From positions 1 to 64,000 of the forward strand of contig CAZIZN010000026.1 of NCBI GenBank assembly GCA_964543795.1: a stretch of 64,000 nt of DNA. Reading direction: 5' to 3'. The stretch comes from JACKIC01 sp964543795. Its GTDB lineage: Bacteria; Planctomycetota; UBA1135; UBA2386. The notes under the pieces are model-generated. The model had not been told where the DNA came from, searched no databases, and saw nothing but the letters and a program-made list of their open reading frames with translations. Position numbers and translations under genes: made by a program. Positions 43,684 through 52,607 of the stretch are shown piece by piece. The stretch's first letter is position 1; the number at the start of each line of letters is the position of its first letter.

Positions 43684-44781
43684 TCACTGCGGGCGTGCGA
43701 AGAACTCCGCCGCGAACACCGCGTCGACCTCGGTGCCGGTGCGGGTCTCGGCGAACGCGGCCGCCGGCTTGCCGTCGAACGTGCCGGTCACCGCGTGCGG
43801 CAGCACCAGGCCGCCGACGTCGCGGAAGTCGTCGTAGACCTTGACCACTGCTCCGAACCACAGCTGCGGGCCGCGGCCGCGGTAGTTCGCGGTGCGAATG
43901 CGGCCCTGGGCATCGACGCCGAACGTCGTGGCGCAGCCCTCCTGCCACAGCTCGAGCTGCTCGACCGCCACGCCGGCGACTTCCGCCGGGCCGGCCGCCG
44001 CGACGACCGTCTTGCCGTCCTGGGCTGCGCGCAGCGCGAACAACGGTTCGCGCAGCAGGTCGCGGCGCGCTTCGCGCAGGGCCGACGCGTGCATCGTGCG
44101 CACCGGCTCGCCGCCGACGAAGAAACCGCCGTCGGGGCCGGCGACGCGGTGGAAGCGCCAGACCTTCTCGTCCTGGAAGTAGTCCTGGTCGACGCGCGCG
44201 GTCGCCGGGAACCGCACCGCGAGCCGGTACTCTTCGCGCGCGGTCTCGCGCTGCACCGCACGGCGGTGTTGGTAGCTGCGCAGCGCGCGGAGCCGATCCT
44301 CGCCGCCGATCGCGGCGACCGCGCGCGCGAGCAGACGCCGGCCGGCGGCGGCGGCGGCGGCGTCCGGCGTCGGCGCGGCATCGTCGGCGTCGAGGAAGAG
44401 GGCGGCCCGCTTCTGGAAGCCCTCGCGGCAGGCGTCGCTCGCGAACACGTAGATGCGGCCGTCGTGCACGAGCCAGCGGTCGGGGTCGCCCTGGCCGCTC
44501 AGTGGGCCCATGCGGGCGCACGCGCCGCCGAGCTGGATGCCGTACTGCTCGGGGTCGGTTGCGAACGTCGCGCGGTGGGCTTCGGTCGCGAAGAGGTAGC
44601 GGTAGCCGCCGTGCAGCACGGCGAGGTCCGCGCGGCCGGGGGTCTCCTTGCCGCCGGCCAGCAGGATCGGGTCGTGGCCGCGCAAGGCGGGCTCCGGCGC
44701 GACCGGCGCCTGGGCGACTGCGGTCGCGGCGCCGAACAGACCGGCGAAGAACAGGGCGATACGGGGCAGCGTCTGGAACAT
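43684..44781 (-). CDS. Exported protein with two YHS-like segments
   Basis: 365 residues with a signal peptide (RIALFFAGLFGAATAVAQ). Two YHS-like stretches lie at about 45-90 (LAVLHGGYRYLFATEAHR, QLGGACARMG) and about 98-120 (RWLVHDGRIYVFASDACREG). YHS segments bind metals in copper proteins and related factors, and a Cys appears in each. The C-terminal 220 residues contain LARAVAAIGGEDRLRALRSY and a long LolA/LolB-like beta region (FGAVVKVYDDFRDVGGLVLP), so the protein may carry a hydrophobic or metal ligand. The ATG at 44781 begins the signal peptide. It is divergent from the M43 protease gene. Confidence 0.7.
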   Translation of the reverse strand: MFQTLPRIALFFAGLFGAATAVAQAPVAPEPALRGHDPILLAGGKETPGRADLAVLHGGYRYLFATEAHRATFATDPEQYGIQLGGACARMGPLSGQGDPDRWLVHDGRIYVFASDACREGFQKRAALFLDADDAAPTPDAAAAAAGRRLLARAVAAIGGEDRLRALRSYQHRRAVQRETAREEYRLAVRFPATARVDQDYFQDEKVWRFHRVAGPDGGFFVGGEPVRTMHASALREARRDLLREPLFALRAAQDGKTVVAAAGPAEVAGVAVEQLELWQEGCATTFGVDAQGRIRTANYRGRGPQLWFGAVVKVYDDFRDVGGLVLPHAVTGTFDGKPAAAFAETRTGTEVDAVFAAEFFARPQ

Positions 44782-44928
44782 GGTGCGCCACGGACGAGGG
44801 GCGGCGGCGCAAATCGACCGCATTCTGCCGGCCGGTGCAACGGCGATGGCTCCTGCCCTGCGGCTCCGCGGTAGACTTGCCGCGGCGCGGTCGCCGCCCA
44901 GCCCGCCGCCGCATTCCGGTCCCACACC

Positions 44929-46233
44929 ATGCATCGCGCCCTGCTCGGACTCTGTCTTCTCGCACCCGTCGTGGGCGCCCGGGCGCAAGCGCCGGCCCAG
45001 GATCCGGCCCAGCCGCTCCGCTGTGGCACGCCGAGCACCTTCCTCGGCGGAGCCGGCATCGACCACCCCGACTGCGACTTCTTCCAGACCAACCCGAGTG
45101 CCACCTACGCGCCCGGCACCGTCTGGCGCATCCCCGTGGTCGTGCACGTGATCCAGAGCGCTTCGGGTGCGGGCAACCTCAGCGACACGCTCGTGCAGAG
45201 CCAGATCCAGGTGCTCAACGAGGACTTCCGGGCGCTGGCCGGCACGTCGGGCGCGGGCGGCGTCGACAGCCGCATCGAGTTCTTCCTCGCCACCACGGAC
45301 CCCAGCGGCCAGCCGACGAACGGCATCCGTCGCTACACGAACAACACCTGGTTCGCGGACGCGGGCAGCTACTGGAACTCGATCGCCTGGAACACGAACC
45401 GCTACCTCAACATCTACACGAACAACGCCGGCGGCGGCGGCGTGCTCGGCTACGTGCCGGCGATTCCGCAGGCCGGCGGCCTCGTCGGCACCGCTGCCGA
45501 CCGCGTCGTCATCCTCTACAGCGCCTTCGGCCGGCCCGGTCTCGGCGGCTCGCCCTACAACCTCGGCCGCACCTGCACGCACGAAGTCGGGCACTACCTC
45601 GGCCTGTTCCACACGTTCGAGGGGGGCTGCGGGTCGGCTTCGGCCTGCTACACGAGCGGCGACCGCATCTGCGACACCAACCCCGAGGCGCAGCCGCGCT
45701 ACGGCTGTCCGACCACGGCGACGAGCTGCGGGTCGCTCGACCCGGTGCGCAACTACATGGACTACACGAACGACTCGTGCATGACCGGGTTCTCGGCCGA
45801 GCAGGTGCGGCGCATGCGCTGCACGCTGGTCAACTACCGGCCGCAGCTCGCGCAGCCCGCCGGGCCGATCGCGTCGGCGACCTCGCGCGCGGGGGCCGGC
45901 AACCTCAACACCGCGTTGTTCGCGACGCCGCCGCGGCTCGGCTTCACCGCGTCGGTGAGTGCGGTGACGCTCAACACCGGCTACACGCTCGCCGGCGCCT
46001 ACGGCTTCCTCGGGGCCGCGACCCAGCCGTTCTCGGGCTACACGGTCCTGATCGACACGAACTCACCGCAGATCCTGGATCTGCAGATCACGTTCGGCAC
46101 GACCGTGGTGTCGTGGACCTACACGATCCCCAACGATCCGGCGCTGGCGGGCCTGCCGATCAAGGTGCAGGGCCTCCTGTTCGGCGCCTCCTTCGCGCTG
46201 ACCAACGCGATGGACCTCGTCGTCGGCAGTTGA
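44929..46233 (+). CDS. Secreted M43-family (pappalysin-like) zinc metalloprotease
   Basis: 434 residues with a signal peptide (HRALLGLCLLAPVVGARAQ). The zinc site is H218-EVGHYLGLFH (HExxHxxGxxH), followed by disulfide-type cysteines (GGCGSASAC, RICDT, YGCPTTATSCG) and the Met-turn NYMDYTNDSCMTGF, all diagnostic of the M43 cytophagalysin branch. After residue 300 a C-terminal beta module resembles that of the secreted protein at 42592-43461. It likely degrades extracellular protein. A TAGACT hexamer (44872-44877) lies about 50 bases before the ATG, without a clear -35. Confidence 0.9.
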   Translation: MHRALLGLCLLAPVVGARAQAPAQDPAQPLRCGTPSTFLGGAGIDHPDCDFFQTNPSATYAPGTVWRIPVVVHVIQSASGAGNLSDTLVQSQIQVLNEDFRALAGTSGAGGVDSRIEFFLATTDPSGQPTNGIRRYTNNTWFADAGSYWNSIAWNTNRYLNIYTNNAGGGGVLGYVPAIPQAGGLVGTAADRVVILYSAFGRPGLGGSPYNLGRTCTHEVGHYLGLFHTFEGGCGSASACYTSGDRICDTNPEAQPRYGCPTTATSCGSLDPVRNYMDYTNDSCMTGFSAEQVRRMRCTLVNYRPQLAQPAGPIASATSRAGAGNLNTALFATPPRLGFTASVSAVTLNTGYTLAGAYGFLGAATQPFSGYTVLIDTNSPQILDLQITFGTTVVSWTYTIPNDPALAGLPIKVQGLLFGASFALTNAMDLVVGS

Positions 46234-46300
46234 TCGGGCGTGGATCGCGCGGGGCGAGCCGCGTCGGACAGGCGCTCGCCTTCGCGGGACCGTTGCAGTA

Positions 46301-46333
46301 ATGCAGGCGCTGCGAATGCAGGCACTGCGGTGA
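46301..46333 (+). CDS. Possible 10-codon leader peptide before the GT39 gene
   Basis: ATG at 46301 reads MQALRMQALR and stops at TGA 46331-46333, which overlaps the GTG start of the next gene (46330-46332). It is made of two tandem 15-base units (46300-46314 and 46315-46329). Stop-start overlap could couple translation to the GT39 gene. No ribosome-binding site is visible, so this may be incidental. Confidence 0.3.
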   Translation: MQALRMQALR

Positions 46334-47946
46334 GCGAGCCCTCCCTTCCGGACCCTCTGCTGGCGGCGCTCGGCGCCCCGACGGCCGCCGCGGAGGAACC
46401 GCGCGATCGCGAGCCGTCGTTCACGGAGCGCCACCTGCTGCTGCTGGTGGCGGCCACGTTCGTCGCCGCGGCGCTGCGGCTCATGAACCTCGGCGAGTGG
46501 TCCTTCTGGGTCGACGAGGCGCACACCTTCCGCGATGCGACGCTGCCGCTCGACGGCGAACAGGGCTTCCTCGGCAGCGAACGCATGCTGTATCCGCTGG
46601 CGCACACGCTGTTGCGCGCGCTGCTCGCGCTCGGCGCGATCGGCGACGACGAGTTCTCGCTGCGCCTGCCGTTCGCGCTGGTCGGCATCGCCAGCGTGCC
46701 GCTGCTCGCGTTCGCCGGTCGCCGGATGGTCGGCCCGGCCGCGGCCGTCGCCGCGGCCTGGTTGTGCGCGGTGCATCCGTGGCACCTGTTCTGGAGCCAG
46801 AACGCACGCGGCTACTCGCTCGTGTTCCTGTTCGCCGTGCTCGCGATCGCCGGCGCCGCGCGCTGGTCGGTGAGCGGCCGCGCGCGCGATCTCGGCCTGT
46901 TCGGCGTGTCCCTCGTGTTCGCCTGGATGAGCCATCCGACCGGTGCGCTGGTCGGCGTCGGCTTCGTGTTCTTCGTCGCGCTGCGGCGCTTCGCGGACGA
47001 GAACGGCACCCGGCTGCTGCGCGCCGCTGCCATCGCAGCGGTCGCGATCGTCGGGGCGTGCGTGGCCTTCGCGGTGTTGTCGCCGTTCCAGCCGTTCCTG
47101 CGCGCCAAGGACGATCCGTCGCTCGCGCACCTGGCGCAGACGGTCGCCTTCTACTTCCGCCCGCAGCTGCTGCTCGTCGGCCTCGTCGGTCTCGTGCTCG
47201 GGGGGTTGCGCTGGACCACCGTGCGCGGGCTGCTCGTCGCCTGCCTGGTGCTCGGGCCGTTCCTCGTGCTGTTCGCGATCGGCGGCACGCTCGCGAAGAC
47301 CACGGCGCGCTACGCGTACGCCACCCTGCCGCTGTGGCTCCTGCTGGCCGGCAAGGCGTGTGTGCCCTGGTTCGCCGGCGCCGCGGGCGGCGCCGCCGCC
47401 GCCAGCGTGCGGTTCCTGCCCGCAGTGCTGCTGGCGCTCGCGGTCGGCAGCGATCTCGTCGTCGAGGCGGGGGCCTACCACGGCGCGCAGCACGGGCAGC
47501 GCGCGCGCTGGCGCGAGGCCTGCGGGTTCGCGCGTTCGATCGCTGCCGCGGCGCCCACGAACGGCCGGCTGCGGGCGCTGACCGTCAACCATCCGTCCGT
47601 GACCTACTACCTGCAGCGGGGCTTCTGGGGGAACGCCGCGGCCGCGGGCGATCCGGAGATCGCGATCGAGCCGCTGCTCGAGTGGCGGCTCGACGGGCGC
47701 GAGGAGGGAGTCGTGCTGCACGAGCCCGGCGGTCGCGCGCACCTGCGCTGGCAGCGCGACCAGGCAGCCAGCCGCCAGGCCGCGCTCGTGGTGCTCGTGA
47801 CCATGCCCGAACTGATCGAGATCGACCGCGACGGCTCGCTGCGCGCGGCCCTGCAGGAGGACTTCGAACTGGTGCTGCACCTGCCGTGCTGGGTCGGCCC
47901 CAAGGACGAGAGCGTCTACGTCTACACGCCCCGTTCCGACCGCTGA
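46330..47946 (+). CDS. GT39-type membrane glycosyltransferase (ArnT/Pmt-like)
   Basis: 538 residues. At least ten hydrophobic helices are visible, from LLLLVAATFVAAALRL to FLPAVLLALAVGSDLVV. The first outer loop carries WSFWVDEAHTFRD, with the Asp-Glu expected for catalysis in GT-C enzymes of the ArnT/Pmt group. The C-terminal 120 residues form a soluble domain (NGRLRALTVNHPSVTYYLQ). Such enzymes use undecaprenyl- or dolichyl-phosphate-linked sugars as donors. The two 15-base tandem repeats just upstream form a 10-codon mini-ORF that overlaps the GTG start. The donor may come from the GT2 enzyme at 31022-32044, but this is speculative. Confidence 0.85.
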   Translation: MSEPSLPDPLLAALGAPTAAAEEPRDREPSFTERHLLLLVAATFVAAALRLMNLGEWSFWVDEAHTFRDATLPLDGEQGFLGSERMLYPLAHTLLRALLALGAIGDDEFSLRLPFALVGIASVPLLAFAGRRMVGPAAAVAAAWLCAVHPWHLFWSQNARGYSLVFLFAVLAIAGAARWSVSGRARDLGLFGVSLVFAWMSHPTGALVGVGFVFFVALRRFADENGTRLLRAAAIAAVAIVGACVAFAVLSPFQPFLRAKDDPSLAHLAQTVAFYFRPQLLLVGLVGLVLGGLRWTTVRGLLVACLVLGPFLVLFAIGGTLAKTTARYAYATLPLWLLLAGKACVPWFAGAAGGAAAASVRFLPAVLLALAVGSDLVVEAGAYHGAQHGQRARWREACGFARSIAAAAPTNGRLRALTVNHPSVTYYLQRGFWGNAAAAGDPEIAIEPLLEWRLDGREEGVVLHEPGGRAHLRWQRDQAASRQAALVVLVTMPELIEIDRDGSLRAALQEDFELVLHLPCWVGPKDESVYVYTPRSDR

Positions 47947-48092
47947 GATTCGCGGCGCGGTCCCGGCCGCAACCAGCGCCGTCGTCGCATGCCGGGGCCG
48001 GCTGCCCGGCGATCGCCGTGGCCCTTGCCCGCTGCTGCCATCCGCCCGCGCGAACTGTCGCGCGGCGCGACCGTCTGCGACACTGCCGGCCC

Positions 48093-49745
48093 ATGCGTCC
48101 GGCCCGCTGTCTCGTCTTCCTGTTGTCGGTGTTGACCGCCTGCGCCGTGCGCCCGCCCGCGACCGACGTCGTCGTCGACGTGTGCGTCTACGGGGCGACG
48201 GCCGCGGGCGTGGTCGCGGCCGTGCAGGTCGCGCGCGACGGCCGCTCCGTGCTGCTGCTCGACAGCGACGACTGGATCGGCGGGCTCACGACGTCGGGCC
48301 TCGGCGCCACCGACGTCGGCAACAAGGACGCGATCGGCGGGCTCGCGCGCGAGTTCTACCGCCGGCTGCGCGCCCACTACGACCGTCCCGAGGCGTGGAC
48401 CGCCGAGGCCCGCGCGGACTTCCGCGGCCGCGGCCACCACGAGAGCGGCGATGCGGCGTGGACGTTCGAACCCAAGGTCGCGCAGCAAGTGCTCCTGGCG
48501 ATGCTGCAGGAACATCGCGTGGACGTTCGCCGCGGGCGCCTGCTGCGCGACGGCAGCGGCGTGCAGAAGGACGGCGCGCGGCTCGTCTCGCTGCGCACCG
48601 AGGACGGTGCGCTGGTGCGCGCGGGCATGTTCCTCGACTGCACCTACGAAGGCGATCTGCTGGCCGAGGCCGGCTGCTCGTTCGTGATCGGCCGCGAGTC
48701 GAATGCGCGCTACGGCGAGACGCTCAACGGCGTGCAGACCGCCAACGCGACCAAGCACCAGTTCACGCGTCGCGTGGACCCCTACGTCGTCCCGGGCGAT
48801 CCGACGAGCGGACTGTTGCCGCACGTGCAGCCCGGCGGGCCGGGCGTCGAAGGGGCGGGGGACCACCGCGTGCAGGCCTACTGCTACCGCATCTGTGCGA
48901 CGGACGATCCGCAGAACCGCGTGCCGTGGCCCAGGCCCGAGGGCTACGACCCGGCCGAGTTCGAGGTCCTGCTGCGCTACTTCGAGGCCGGCAGCACGCT
49001 GGCGCCGTGGCACCCGGTCTGGATGCCCAACCGCAAGACGGACAGCAACAACAACGGCGCGTTCTCGACCGACTACCTCGGCGCCAACTACGACTGGCCG
49101 ACCGCCGACCACGCGACGCGCCTGCGCATCGCCGCAGAGCACCGCCGCTACCAGCAGGGACTGTTCTGGACGCTGGCGCACCACGAGCGGGTGCCGGCGG
49201 CCGTGCGCGCCGAGTTCGCGCGCTTCGGGCTGGCGAAGGACGAGTTCGTCGAACACGGGCATTGGCCGCCGCTGCTCTACGTGCGCGAGGGCCGGCGGCT
49301 CGTCGGCGAGCACGTGGTGACCGAGGACCATTGCATGGGCCGCGTCGTCGACGAGGACCCGGTCGGCATGGGTGCCTACGCGATGGACAGCCACAACGTG
49401 CAGCGGTACGCGGCGGCGGACGGCAGCGTACGCAACGAGGGGGACGTGCAGGTGCGTGTGCCGGCGCCGTACGGGATCTCGTACCGGTCGCTGGTGCCGC
49501 AGCGCAGCGAGGCGCAGAACCTGCTGGTGCCGGTCGCGATGGGGGCGAGCCACATCGCCTACGGATCGATCCGCATGGAGCCCGTCTTCATGGTGCTGGC
49601 GCAGTCGGCGGCGATCGCCGCGGACCTGGCGCTCGACGGGAGCACGGCGGTGCAGGACGTCGGCTACGAGGAGCTGCGCTCGAGGCTGCTCGGGGCCGGG
49701 CAGGTGCTGGCCTGGCCGGTGTCCGCCGCGGGCGGCGCGCGCTGA
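48093..49745 (+). CDS. FAD-dependent oxidoreductase lipoprotein
   Basis: 550 residues of the FAD_oxidored family. It starts with a lipoprotein signal (RCLVFLLSVLTACAV, lipobox LTAC). The FAD fold shows VCVYGATAAGVVAAVQVARD, then LLLDSDDWIGGLTTSGLGAT and FLDCTYEGDLLAEAGCSF. The C-terminal half has the long insert typical of the family, including NNNGAFSTDYLGANYDWPTA and MGASHIAYGSIRMEPVFM. Members oxidise unknown, possibly sugar-related, substrates and are abundant in planctomycetes. The ATG at 48093 is set by the lipobox. Confidence 0.88.
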   Translation: MRPARCLVFLLSVLTACAVRPPATDVVVDVCVYGATAAGVVAAVQVARDGRSVLLLDSDDWIGGLTTSGLGATDVGNKDAIGGLAREFYRRLRAHYDRPEAWTAEARADFRGRGHHESGDAAWTFEPKVAQQVLLAMLQEHRVDVRRGRLLRDGSGVQKDGARLVSLRTEDGALVRAGMFLDCTYEGDLLAEAGCSFVIGRESNARYGETLNGVQTANATKHQFTRRVDPYVVPGDPTSGLLPHVQPGGPGVEGAGDHRVQAYCYRICATDDPQNRVPWPRPEGYDPAEFEVLLRYFEAGSTLAPWHPVWMPNRKTDSNNNGAFSTDYLGANYDWPTADHATRLRIAAEHRRYQQGLFWTLAHHERVPAAVRAEFARFGLAKDEFVEHGHWPPLLYVREGRRLVGEHVVTEDHCMGRVVDEDPVGMGAYAMDSHNVQRYAAADGSVRNEGDVQVRVPAPYGISYRSLVPQRSEAQNLLVPVAMGASHIAYGSIRMEPVFMVLAQSAAIAADLALDGSTAVQDVGYEELRSRLLGAGQVLAWPVSAAGGAR

Positions 49746-49813
49746 CGGCGCGCGTCGGGCGGGTCGGGAGGTGCACCTTGCGCGGCGGCGGGGCGATGGC
49801 CGATCATCGGCCC

Positions 49814-50992
49814 ATGCGCACCCTCTTCGCTTCCGGCCTCGCCCTGTTCGTCGCAGCCGTGCCGGGTCAGCAGCCGCAGTTCACGCCCAGCGAGTTCGTG
49901 CGCTTCGTGCGCGAGGGCGACGGTGGTCACCTCGACACCGCGATCACCACCTACAAGAAGGGCGACGTCGAGGTCGTGTTCTACGGTGCCGTGCACATCG
50001 CCGACGAGCGTTGCTACCAGGAGCTGAACGACCGCTTCACGACCTGCGACGTGCTGCTCTACGAGCTGGTCGGCCCCGAGAACTACCGCCCGAGCCGCGA
50101 CGCGAACGCGCGCGGCACGAGCCTGATCTCGCTGCTGCAGCAGGGCCTCAAGAACTCGCTCGAACTGTCCTTCCAGCTCGACGCGATCGACTACTCCCCG
50201 GCCAACTTCGTGCACGCCGACATGACGCCCGAGGAGTTCGCCGCCAGCATGGAGGAGCGCGGCGAGAGCATGCTCTCGATCATGCTCGACATGATGCTCG
50301 CGGGGTCGAAGCTGCAGCGCGAACGGCAGGACGACGAGGGGGCCGAACCCGAACCGCCCGTCGACCTCGTGGCCGCGTTCCGCAGCGGCGAGGGCCGCCA
50401 CACCCTGCGCATGCTGTTCGCGTCGCAGCTGCAGCAGGTCGAGGAGATGATGGTCGGCGGCAAGGCGGGCAGCACGCTGCTCGAAGGCCGCAACGAGAAG
50501 TGCCTCGCGGTGCTGCAGCGCGAGATCGCCGCCGGCAGGAAGCGCATCGGCATCTACTACGGCGCGGCCCACCTGCCGCACATGGAGCGGCGGCTGGTCA
50601 CCGACATGGGTTTTCAGCGCACGGGCCAGGAGTGGCTCGTCGCGTGGGACTGCAAGAAGCGCCCCGACGTCAAGGTCGACCGTGCGCTGCGGCAGTTGCG
50701 CAACCGCACCAGGGAGGAACTCGCGGCGCTCGCGGCGGTGCTGCGGCCGTATCGCGTCTTCGCCGGCTCGCGCGAGGTGCCGTCGGTCCGGGAGCTCGCT
50801 GCGGCACAGCGCGACGGCCAGTCGTGGTACCCGGGCCCCGTGCAGGATCCGTGGGGCAACGACTACGTGCTGCAGAAGCGGCCGACGGGCAGCCGGTGGC
50901 AGGCCGTCAGCGCCGGTCCCGACGGCCAGATCGGCACGGCGGACGACCTCGTGGCCCAGGAGCCGAGCGGCCGCGGCGCGCTCGGCCGCTGA
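49814..50992 (+). CDS. Exported TraB/GumN-like protein with a pseudopilin-G-like C-terminal tail
   Basis: 392 residues with a signal peptide (TLFASGLALFVAAVPGQ). The TraB/PrgY/GumN-type core shows VVFYGAVHIADERCYQEL early and IGIYYGAAHLPHMERRL later, the paired GxH and GxxH motifs of this presumed metalloprotease fold. Residues about 335-385 match the calcium-binding end of type II secretion pseudopilins (VQDPWGNDYVLQKR, SAGPDGQIGTADD). This combination is odd: the core looks like a stand-alone enzyme and the tail like a borrowed structural loop. It is on the same strand as the FAD lipoprotein gene and follows it by 68 bases. Confidence 0.8.
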   Translation: MRTLFASGLALFVAAVPGQQPQFTPSEFVRFVREGDGGHLDTAITTYKKGDVEVVFYGAVHIADERCYQELNDRFTTCDVLLYELVGPENYRPSRDANARGTSLISLLQQGLKNSLELSFQLDAIDYSPANFVHADMTPEEFAASMEERGESMLSIMLDMMLAGSKLQRERQDDEGAEPEPPVDLVAAFRSGEGRHTLRMLFASQLQQVEEMMVGGKAGSTLLEGRNEKCLAVLQREIAAGRKRIGIYYGAAHLPHMERRLVTDMGFQRTGQEWLVAWDCKKRPDVKVDRALRQLRNRTREELAALAAVLRPYRVFAGSREVPSVRELAAAQRDGQSWYPGPVQDPWGNDYVLQKRPTGSRWQAVSAGPDGQIGTADDLVAQEPSGRGALGR

Positions 50993-51025
50993 GCCCTGCC
51001 GCGGCCGGGAGCTGTCGACGGCCGG

Positions 51026-52606
51026 TCACTGCCAGTCGGGCTGCGGGCCGAGTTCCTGCGGTCGGACCTTCGCGCGCGCGACCTCGTAGCCGGTCCACGC
51101 GGCGGTGCGCGCGATCGCCTCCATGCTCGGGTAGTCGAGGCGGTCGGCGGTGTCCGTCACCATGTGGTAGTCGGGGTGCTCGCCGTCGCAGAAGAACACC
51201 ACGGGCACGCCCTTCGCCGCGAAGTTGAAGTGGTCGCTGCGAGTGTAGTATTGGTCGCCGCTCGCGAACTGGATGCCGAAACGCCGGCCGATCGCGACGC
51301 CGTCGCGCGCGATCGTCGAGAACTTCGGGTGCTGATGGCTCGGCGTGACCTGCAAACGAACCGAGCCGTCGTCGGCGAGAGCGCGACCGATCATGTCGAT
51401 GTTGACGTTGGCGACGATCTTGTCGAGCGGCCACGTCGGGTGCTCGCTGTACCAGTGGGAGCCCCAGAGACCGAGCTCCTCGCCGCTCACCGACAGGAAG
51501 ACCATCGAACGCTCGGGTCGCTGCGGGGCCCGCGCGAACGCCTCGGCGATCTCGAGCAGGCCGGCCGTGCCGCTCGCGTTGTCGTCGGCGCCGTTGAACA
51601 CGTCGCCGTCGAGGCGACGGCCGACGTGGTCGTGGTGCGCGGAGAAGACGATCGCCTCGGACTTGCGCGTCGTGCCTTCGAGCACGGCGACCACGTTGAC
51701 GCCGGCGGCCTTCTCGTCGGCCTTGACCGCGATCGTCAGCTTGCCCGCCGCCTTCTCGTCGGTGATCGCGGACGTCGGCAGCCCGTCGTCGCCGAGTTCG
51801 ATGCCGAGGTGGGGGAAGAGCCGCCGGCTCTGGGCGGCCGAGAGCACGAGCAGCGGCACCCGCATCGGCAGCAGCTCGGGGGCGCGGCGGTAGCCGAGCT
51901 TGGGGTGGTCGGGCAGGAGCGCCCGGTAGTTCAGCGCGTTGCCCAGCGCGGTGCCGTCGTCGAGCAGGCAGACGACGGCGGCGCTGCCGCCCTGGTCGGC
52001 GATCTTGTCGGCGATGTCGAGGTAGCGCTGCACTGCCTGCAGGCTCGCACCGTTGCCGCCGCCGCCGCCGGCCTTGGCGAGCACGACGAGGGGGATCCGG
52101 CCGGCGAGGCCCGCCGGCACGGCGGCGGCGGTGCCGTTGCCGCACCACACGAACCTGCCGGACAGGGCGACCTTGTCCTTGGGCGAGGCGGGCAGCACCG
52201 CGAGGTCCGTGGTGATCTTCGTGCCGCCGAACGCGAGCGACGTGCCGGCGTCGATCTGCACGCGCACGAGCGGGTAGCTCTGCAGGAAGGTCCGTTTGTC
52301 GCCGAGCGGCTTGAGGCCGTACTTCTTGTAGTGCTCGGCCACGTAGGCGGCCGTCTCCTGCTGGCCGCGGCCGCCGGTGTGGCGACCGGCCCGCGCGTCG
52401 TCGGCGAGCCAGCAGGCGTGGCGCTGCAGGTCGGCGCGCGTGATCGTCGCCAGGAACTCCGGAGCGCCGTCGGGAAGTGCTGCGGGTTCACCGAGCGGCG
52501 GCAGTGCGGGGGCGGCGCCGGTGGTCGGGGCCTGCGCCGCGAGTCCGGCGGCGAGCGACAGGGCGAGGCAGGCGAGGTGGCAGCTGGCGCGGCGCATGGC
52601 GCGCAT
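51026..52606 (-). CDS. Exported M28-family zinc aminopeptidase
   Basis: 526 residues with a signal peptide (CHLACLALSLAAGLAAQ). A PA-domain-like insert lies around 150-260 (VWCGNGTAAAVPAGLAGRIP). The peptidase domain shows FSAHHDHVG, NGADDNASGTAGLLEI, SVSGEELGLWGSHWY and NVNIDMIGR in the order of M28 enzymes, with a His near the end (YHMVTDTADRLDYPSM). The metal ligands are present, so it should be active, probably cutting peptides outside the cell. The ATG at 52606 follows the NFACT stop by 1 base; an ATG at 52597 is an alternative. Confidence 0.92.
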   Translation of the reverse strand: MRAMRRASCHLACLALSLAAGLAAQAPTTGAAPALPPLGEPAALPDGAPEFLATITRADLQRHACWLADDARAGRHTGGRGQQETAAYVAEHYKKYGLKPLGDKRTFLQSYPLVRVQIDAGTSLAFGGTKITTDLAVLPASPKDKVALSGRFVWCGNGTAAAVPAGLAGRIPLVVLAKAGGGGGNGASLQAVQRYLDIADKIADQGGSAAVVCLLDDGTALGNALNYRALLPDHPKLGYRRAPELLPMRVPLLVLSAAQSRRLFPHLGIELGDDGLPTSAITDEKAAGKLTIAVKADEKAAGVNVVAVLEGTTRKSEAIVFSAHHDHVGRRLDGDVFNGADDNASGTAGLLEIAEAFARAPQRPERSMVFLSVSGEELGLWGSHWYSEHPTWPLDKIVANVNIDMIGRALADDGSVRLQVTPSHQHPKFSTIARDGVAIGRRFGIQFASGDQYYTRSDHFNFAAKGVPVVFFCDGEHPDYHMVTDTADRLDYPSMEAIARTAAWTGYEVARAKVRPQELGPQPDWQ

Positions 52607-52607
52607 G

